From a virus: a stretch of 58,552 nucleotides of DNA. Numbering within the stretch: the first letter of the stretch is position 1; each line of letters starts with the position of its first letter. The notes below the pieces were generated by a model. It searched no databases. It was not told the DNA's origin and worked only from the letters and a program-made list of their open reading frames with translations. Of the stretch, positions 55,401-58,552 are shown piece after piece. The DNA lies in IMG/VR virus record IMGVR_UViG_3300012984_000019, positions 1-58,552 of that record, one strand, 5' to 3'. The position numbers were made by a program, and so were the translations under genes.

Positions 55401-55912
55401 CCATTTCAACGCTGATCACCTCGCCTTCGTACACCTCGTACTCGGTCAGGGCTACGCTTCAGTTGACGCCTGGAAACCTGTCTGGTGATCAGATGGCAAC
55501 CTTTGCCGGTGACTGTGGCCTCACCGCCCGTGGCCCATACTCAACACCGCTTGCATCTACTAGGGATTTGGTACTAAACTCTTCCGGTCTTATTGGATAC
55601 CCTTCCTCGTCTATTAGGTACAAGACAGATGTCAGGACTGAGACATACGATGACTACGACATCCTCGCCCTACGTCCAGTTGTGTACAAGGCAATTGCAG
55701 ATGTCGAAGAGTTTGGCGACGAAGCACCGGACCAGGCTGGATTCATCGCTGAGGAAATGGCAGACGACCCTAATTGGGACCTGTTCGTCCAGCGCGATCC
55801 AGACGGTACTATCCAGACTATTGACTATAAGCGCCTGGTGGTACCAGCCATCGCCAAGATTCAGGACCTGACCAGACGTCTTGCTGAACTCGAAGCCATC
55901 GTCAATTCATAG
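52499..55912 (+). CDS. tail fibre with FN3 repeats and S74 self-cleaving chaperone, 1137 aa
   Basis: Several fibronectin type III repeats in the first 480 residues (HYEVRWTYDGSNYSPTFKTA, YAEVWVGTTNAANTTGASRI, YYVQTASYDKFNNMSAWVSA), then the linker ATITDAKITNLNANKITSGT, a sugar-binding-like module (about 580-745), short beta-helix-like repeats (QSAASGARVQLTNSELAAYN), and a C-terminal Peptidase S74 intramolecular chaperone: SSIRYKTDVRTETYDDYDIL with the Ser/Lys pair, then AGFIAEEMAD and VPAIAKIQDLTRRLAELEAI. The chaperone folds the trimer and is cut off. Confidence 0.85.
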   Translation: MLLYLESLQPGKTYAVQVRADNGEAFSEWSHTFTLPVTSDTGALPAVGTPTCVPVGDTFVSQWSYASKPTDFSHYEVRWTYDGSNYSPTFKTAGETVTLNFSDNVAFFTTPRPHIRIEIRPVDRTGNKPVTWTPSVYADNPAPTQATNVVGTAGPDKISLAWDKAAFDDYQYAEVWVGTTNAANTTGASRIFSGDVNSWTYVTLSYASVMYFKVAFYDKFNQPGPYSVTAAMTPTNPGLVDVTPPATPNAATVTTTSNLGDPTGYTANLTATWTSKTGDTDLSGHKLRFSTGSTGPWTIVDVPLMDGSTPSGPGSATVATSQTVTLADLIANTNYYVQTASYDKFNNMSAWVSASTYPLLTAKDLIGPSTPAAPTVSSNQTMIQVSHSGLQSDNTTPMNPDLSYYEVYLSTTTPVPATLGVTKPNGIMGAGPAPSGLFSIPSTDGGTSTNTAQTWYAAVVGVDKAGNRGSVLSATSSGQSVPLISAANIAYATITDAKITNLNANKITSGTVFTNDLRVGDLLNNPGTIVVQGQRGFIQSGNYTPGVSGWRLGRDGLEINQGSISAQSFTTGVTNYIPAVYSMFDWGPYLYDSTVPNAITWLTDGVYVGSGIGSNYLASSIDNKSVLVWNANNATPANTNNGFWLGKSSTDYNIFVTPSTTYTFSFYPTMYGSGTFFVRYKDQNGTIVDSGSQTVSSAQTRKTWTFTTSATTTAIVLGFHSFSQGYHEMSALQFEQGGSATTYKYPDNTVIDGASIRTGQITSTATVSINGVVQPVWSINTNGYANFANVLIRGNAVVGAGAGNPTDGAASLMQSANFVTGTSGWQVTSDGNAEYNALIARNSFTIQSAASGARVQLTNSELAAYNSGGTKTVSLTNAGAFTLQSATSAARILLSNSGLFGYNSSGVQSFNLSASSGALTITGSFSLDSDPGSTTRGILISSTGVVYLYPNNGSPPAGLSPGLLYSDTISTLITSPSYTSYSVRATLQLTPGNLSGDQMATFAGDCGLTARGPYSTPLASTRDLVLNSSGLIGYPSSSIRYKTDVRTETYDDYDILALRPVVYKAIADVEEFGDEAPDQAGFIAEEMADDPNWDLFVQRDPDGTIQTIDYKRLVVPAIAKIQDLTRRLAELEAIVNS

Positions 55913-55947
55913 TCTGGTATGATAAGTAGAGACGAAAGGAGCCATAA

Positions 55948-56148
55948 GTGGCAGACGTACAGGTAATCATTGACGACCTAAAGGGAGTCATTGGAAATCT
56001 AACAGTAGACAACGCGATTCTACGAGCAGAACTTCGAGACCGCGATGAAGTTATTCAGGGCTATCAGGAAAGGGATCTATCAAATGTGGCAGCGGCAGAA
56101 GCAACCAGCCCAGACCCCGGCACCGGTCCTAGCACCTCCGACGCCTAA
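55948..56148 (+). CDS. coiled-coil protein, 66 aa
   Basis: GTG start with AAAGGAG; -10 TATGAT at 55918. VIIDDLKGVIGNLTVDNAIL, then RAELRDRDEVIQGYQER is a clear coiled coil with a Pro/Ser tail. Possibly a trimeric adaptor for the fibre. The 3' part overlaps the next gene. Confidence 0.6.
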   Translation: MADVQVIIDDLKGVIGNLTVDNAILRAELRDRDEVIQGYQERDLSNVAAAEATSPDPGTGPSTSDA

Positions 56149-56515
56149 GATTCCACTAAAGCCGTACAAGTACCCATCAGGTATTGCGGTTCAGGTTGAC
56201 GGAGACTTCTACTATGTGAAGAAGGACTCTCTCTTTAGGTTTGTATCTGAGAGGGCGTTCCAGTCATGGCAGATTCCGGTGGCCCAGGCCCGCCAGGTGA
56301 CTATTTCTGAGTACAAGATCAGCGGCTCCATTGGATTCCGCGACGGAACTTTGATTCAGAGTATAGCCGATGGTAAAATGTATTTAGTGTCAGACAGCAA
56401 GAAGCGGTGGATAACCGACCCGGACTCTTTGGAGTACATTGGGGTTAAGGGTAGCCAGGCGCTCATTGTCTCTGACAGCGAGATAAATTCACATCAGGAT
56501 GGGGAAGATTTGTAA
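56084..56515 (+). CDS. hypothetical tail-region protein, 143 aa
   Basis: Start at ATG 56084, 9 bases after GGAAAGG; ATG 56045 would overlap the previous gene more. Pro/Gln-rich start, then KYPSGIAVQVDGDFYYVKKD and MYLVSDSKKRWITDPDSLEY: a repeated FYYVKK/MYLVSDSKKR unit typical of small beta-repeat surface proteins that bind cell-wall or host structures. Confidence 0.6.
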   Translation: MWQRQKQPAQTPAPVLAPPTPKIPLKPYKYPSGIAVQVDGDFYYVKKDSLFRFVSERAFQSWQIPVAQARQVTISEYKISGSIGFRDGTLIQSIADGKMYLVSDSKKRWITDPDSLEYIGVKGSQALIVSDSEINSHQDGEDL

Positions 56516-56949
56516 TGGGTTCAGATACACAGTGGCGAGACGATATTGAGATTCCTGCTGGTCAGCCAGCGGACCTTGAAACATTGGTCAATATCATCAA
56601 CAACCTCTACGCGCTAAAGGAAGAGCAGCCGCTCGTCCTAGGACACCTTGCGCGCGACAAGAGGAATTTCTCTAATGCCAAGACCCAGGTACAGATCGAG
56701 GCGTCTTACAAGAACAACGGAAATGTCGGTCTAAATAAGAGCGGCGTTTCCTCGGCGTATAACGTCACGTTCACCAAGGCGTTCGGAGGCCCCCCAATTG
56801 TAGTGGCAACCTCATACACGGCTCACTATGTAGCCGGTACCGTGCAGATCAAGAATGTCAGTTCCTCAGGATTCTCATACAATTACTGGGGACAGAACAG
56901 CGGTATTGCTAGAGGCGTTCACTACATTGCGATTGGAATCAAGGGCTAA
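56515..56949 (+). CDS. H-type-lectin-like tail protein, 144 aa
   Basis: Helical N-terminus (LETLVNIINNLYALKEEQP) for trimer contact, and a C-terminal H-lectin-like beta-sandwich: YNVTFTKAFGGPPIVVATSY, IKNVSSSGFSYNYWG, HYIAIGIKG. This fold binds N-acetylgalactosamine-type sugars, so it is likely a receptor-recognition part. Overlaps the previous stop (TAATG). Confidence 0.7.
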   Translation: MGSDTQWRDDIEIPAGQPADLETLVNIINNLYALKEEQPLVLGHLARDKRNFSNAKTQVQIEASYKNNGNVGLNKSGVSSAYNVTFTKAFGGPPIVVATSYTAHYVAGTVQIKNVSSSGFSYNYWGQNSGIARGVHYIAIGIKG

Positions 56950-56950
56950 A

Positions 56951-57217
56951 GTGGCCTACGTTCCGATCCGCAATTGGGCGGGCCGGGAGCAAAAGATAGC
57001 ATATAACGGTTACGTCCTGATCAAGGTGCCTGAGCACCCCAAGTCTTTCCGAGGGTGGTACTATGAACATAGGCTCGCTCTTGAAGCACTGTATGGGCGC
57101 GTACTAGAAACCTGGGAAGAGGTACATCATATCTCTGAGGACAAGACGGATAACAATCCTGAGTTCAATCTCTTCCCGTGCGTTAGATGTCAGCATGACC
57201 GCGCACGCGTTTCGTAA
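56951..57217 (+). CDS. small HNH endonuclease, 88 aa
   Basis: GTG start one base after the previous stop. HNH beta-beta-alpha-metal motif: EEVHHISEDKTDNNPEFNLF then CVRCQHDR, preceded by FRGWYYEHRLALEALYGRVL. Short like stand-alone homing or packaging HNH proteins. It sits between structural and phosphoesterase genes, so homing-type mobility is possible. Confidence 0.8.
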   Translation: MAYVPIRNWAGREQKIAYNGYVLIKVPEHPKSFRGWYYEHRLALEALYGRVLETWEEVHHISEDKTDNNPEFNLFPCVRCQHDRARVS

Positions 57218-57232
57218 ACAGAAAGGTATTTA

Positions 57233-57988
57233 ATGGGTAACGACTTAAAGTGGATCGTAGTGTCGGATATTCACTTCCCTCGCCACGACCCTAGGAAAGT
57301 CGAGTTGTTCATGAAGGTCATGAAGTACGTCAAGCCTGACGCTATTGACCTCGCCGGTGACATTGACGATGCAGACTCCACCAGCCGTTGGGCTGAGGGA
57401 ACTCCTGCATCCGTTGTCTCAATTGAAGATGGCGGTGTACGAGGTACCCGCGACTTCTTGGGAGAACTGAGAAACGGAAACCCGGACGCGGATATTCACT
57501 TCCACGACGGTAACCACGGATGGACCCGTCATGAGTCGTACTTGGAAAAGAGGGCACCAGCAATGCTGGACCTCATCACTCCTGACACTTTGTATCAGTA
57601 CAAGGACAAGGGTATTGAGTGGCATCGTTACAACGAGCCGCCGGTACGAAGGTTCGGTGACATGTTTGTTCACCACGGAGAGTCTATCTCCAAGCACGCT
57701 GCAGAAAGCGTGAGGAATGACTGCTTGAACTTTGGGGTATCACTCATCAGAGGACACTCCCACAGGCAGGGCATTTACAACAAGACCTACGACCTGACAG
57801 GGAAAATCCTAGAGGGTTACGAGATTGGTCACCTAACAGACGAGAGCCAGATGGATTACACCACCTCTCACGACTGGCAGGCAGGCTTCCTCGTTGCGAA
57901 CGTGGAGAATGGGGTTCGCCCATTCTGCCAACTAATTAGAATCCACGATTACACATGCTATGTGAACGGCAAAAAGTTCCAGGCGTAA
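57233..57988 (+). CDS. calcineurin-like metallophosphoesterase, 251 aa
   Basis: Metal-site motifs in order: VVSDIHFPRHD (DxH), DLAGDIDD (GD), HDGNHGW (GNH), HHGE and RGHSHRQG (GHxH). Hydrolyses phosphoesters in nucleotides or nucleic acids; phage examples act on DNA ends or signalling nucleotides. Substrate unknown. Ribosome site GAAAGG before ATG 57233. Confidence 0.85.
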   Translation: MGNDLKWIVVSDIHFPRHDPRKVELFMKVMKYVKPDAIDLAGDIDDADSTSRWAEGTPASVVSIEDGGVRGTRDFLGELRNGNPDADIHFHDGNHGWTRHESYLEKRAPAMLDLITPDTLYQYKDKGIEWHRYNEPPVRRFGDMFVHHGESISKHAAESVRNDCLNFGVSLIRGHSHRQGIYNKTYDLTGKILEGYEIGHLTDESQMDYTTSHDWQAGFLVANVENGVRPFCQLIRIHDYTCYVNGKKFQA

Positions 57989-58022
57989 TTGTGCTAGAAT
58001 TAAGTGAGGAGGTAATACACGA

Positions 58023-58340
58023 ATGGATATTCTGACTACAGGTTCGGCGGCTGTTCTAGTAACATCAGTCGTTGTAACATTTGCAGTTTCAACAATCAAG
58101 CAGTCCCATTGGAGCAACAGGATTAAGACCCTGGTTGCTATCGGACTGAGCCTTGTCGGTGGTGCAGCCGTCGTCGGTGTCAGTGGAGAGTACGCTCTCG
58201 ATACCCATGACCTAGCCGGTCTTGGTACCGCCGTTTACGCATCATCATCAATTATCTACAACCTGATCATTAAGAATACAGGTCTAAACGCCAAGTTGGA
58301 AGCAGTTAACCTTTTTGGACCCAATAAGGGCGAAGAGTAA
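58023..58340 (+). CDS. holin-like membrane protein, 105 aa
   Basis: GAGGAGG before ATG 58023. Helices at about 8-25 (SAAVLVTSVVVTFAVSTI), 34-54 (IKTLVAIGLSLVGGAAVVGV) and a weaker third at 64-85, then a charged tail (LFGPNKGEE). Size, topology and tail fit a holin, which would release the endolysin encoded at 26734. -10 TAGAAT at 57995. Confidence 0.6.
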   Translation: MDILTTGSAAVLVTSVVVTFAVSTIKQSHWSNRIKTLVAIGLSLVGGAAVVGVSGEYALDTHDLAGLGTAVYASSSIIYNLIIKNTGLNAKLEAVNLFGPNKGEE

Positions 58341-58349
58341 GGCTCTACC

Positions 58350-58532
58350 ATGCTTTGGTGTAGAAAGTGTCACGGCAGGGTGTTTGTCGACAGAACGTTC
58401 ACGGAGAATCAGAAGTTTGAACTGACCTGTTCGAGGTGCGGCAAGCGATGGTTCGTGGACAAAGAGACAAACGCCTTCGGGCGCTTCCTCGTTAGGAGTG
58501 AAAGAGAATTACGGCACCTACTGGGTTTGTAG
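58350..58532 (+). CDS. zinc-ribbon protein, 60 aa
   Basis: WCRKCHGRVFVDR, then LTCSRCGKRWFVDK: two CxxC pairs in a basic protein, a classic small zinc ribbon. Last complete gene; the remaining 20 bases hold nothing recognisable. Confidence 0.7.
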   Translation: MLWCRKCHGRVFVDRTFTENQKFELTCSRCGKRWFVDKETNAFGRFLVRSERELRHLLGL

Positions 58533-58552
58533 GGAAGTGGCCGAACGACATC

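Overview
This window is a piece of a large, tailed, siphovirus-type actinobacteriophage genome. The head, tail and lysis genes, the rIIA/rIIB pair, the class II (B12-dependent) ribonucleotide reductase, ThyX and many tiny packed genes fit the large Streptomyces siphophages (Stanwilliamsviridae-like). That assignment is inferred from gene content and style; no database search was possible. No integrase, repressor, terminase, DNA polymerase, tRNA gene or CRISPR array was found, and both window ends look arbitrary: the left end cuts a CCA-adding enzyme gene.

Layout. (1) 1-7215, plus strand: about 25 short, start-stop-overlapping genes, mostly unknown, several with Cys-pair zinc motifs, plus a membrane protein and a lipoprotein. 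(2) 7165-7550: a gene-poor convergent region with three perfect TTATCCACA DnaA boxes and four same-direction TTACGA boxes, a candidate replication origin or control region. (3) 7552-22924, minus strand: early or accessory arm with rIIA/rIIB, a GP88-like protein, a HAD phosphatase, ThyX, a secreted transglycosylase-like protein and many small unknowns. Between about 11.5 and 19.2 kb most small genes have their own terminator and promoter. One plus-strand gene (14321-14545) and about 350 noncoding bases with strong inverted repeats interrupt this arm. (4) 22925-23084: divergent control region. (5) 23085-58532, plus strand: glycosyltransferase, ribonucleotide reductase, acidic protein, CHAP endolysin, LamG tail protein, portal, membrane protein, protease-scaffold, capsid, connectors, tail tube, frameshifted tail chaperones, 2280-residue tape measure with an NlpC/P60 domain, tail tip and fibre proteins, HNH protein, metallophosphoesterase, holin-like protein and a zinc ribbon.

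Regulation is the most striking part. Minus-arm promoters fall into two overlapping designs. One has a TTACGA box exactly 7 bp upstream of the -35 and 17 bp between -35 and -10, often with a second GTTACC unit 11 bp further up, as for an OmpR/PhoB-like dimer. The other matches the actinobacterial DNA-damage promoter RecA-NDp (TTGTCRGTG-N8-TAnnnT, the PafBC target), and lies before rIIA, the GP88-like gene, several small genes and the plus-strand gene at 14321. The structural arm uses a different promoter, TTGCTT or similar-N17-TAnnnT, often overlapping a terminator and often 6-9 bases before the ATG, which predicts leaderless mRNAs. The phage thus appears to carry separable early (activator- and damage-linked) and late promoter classes.
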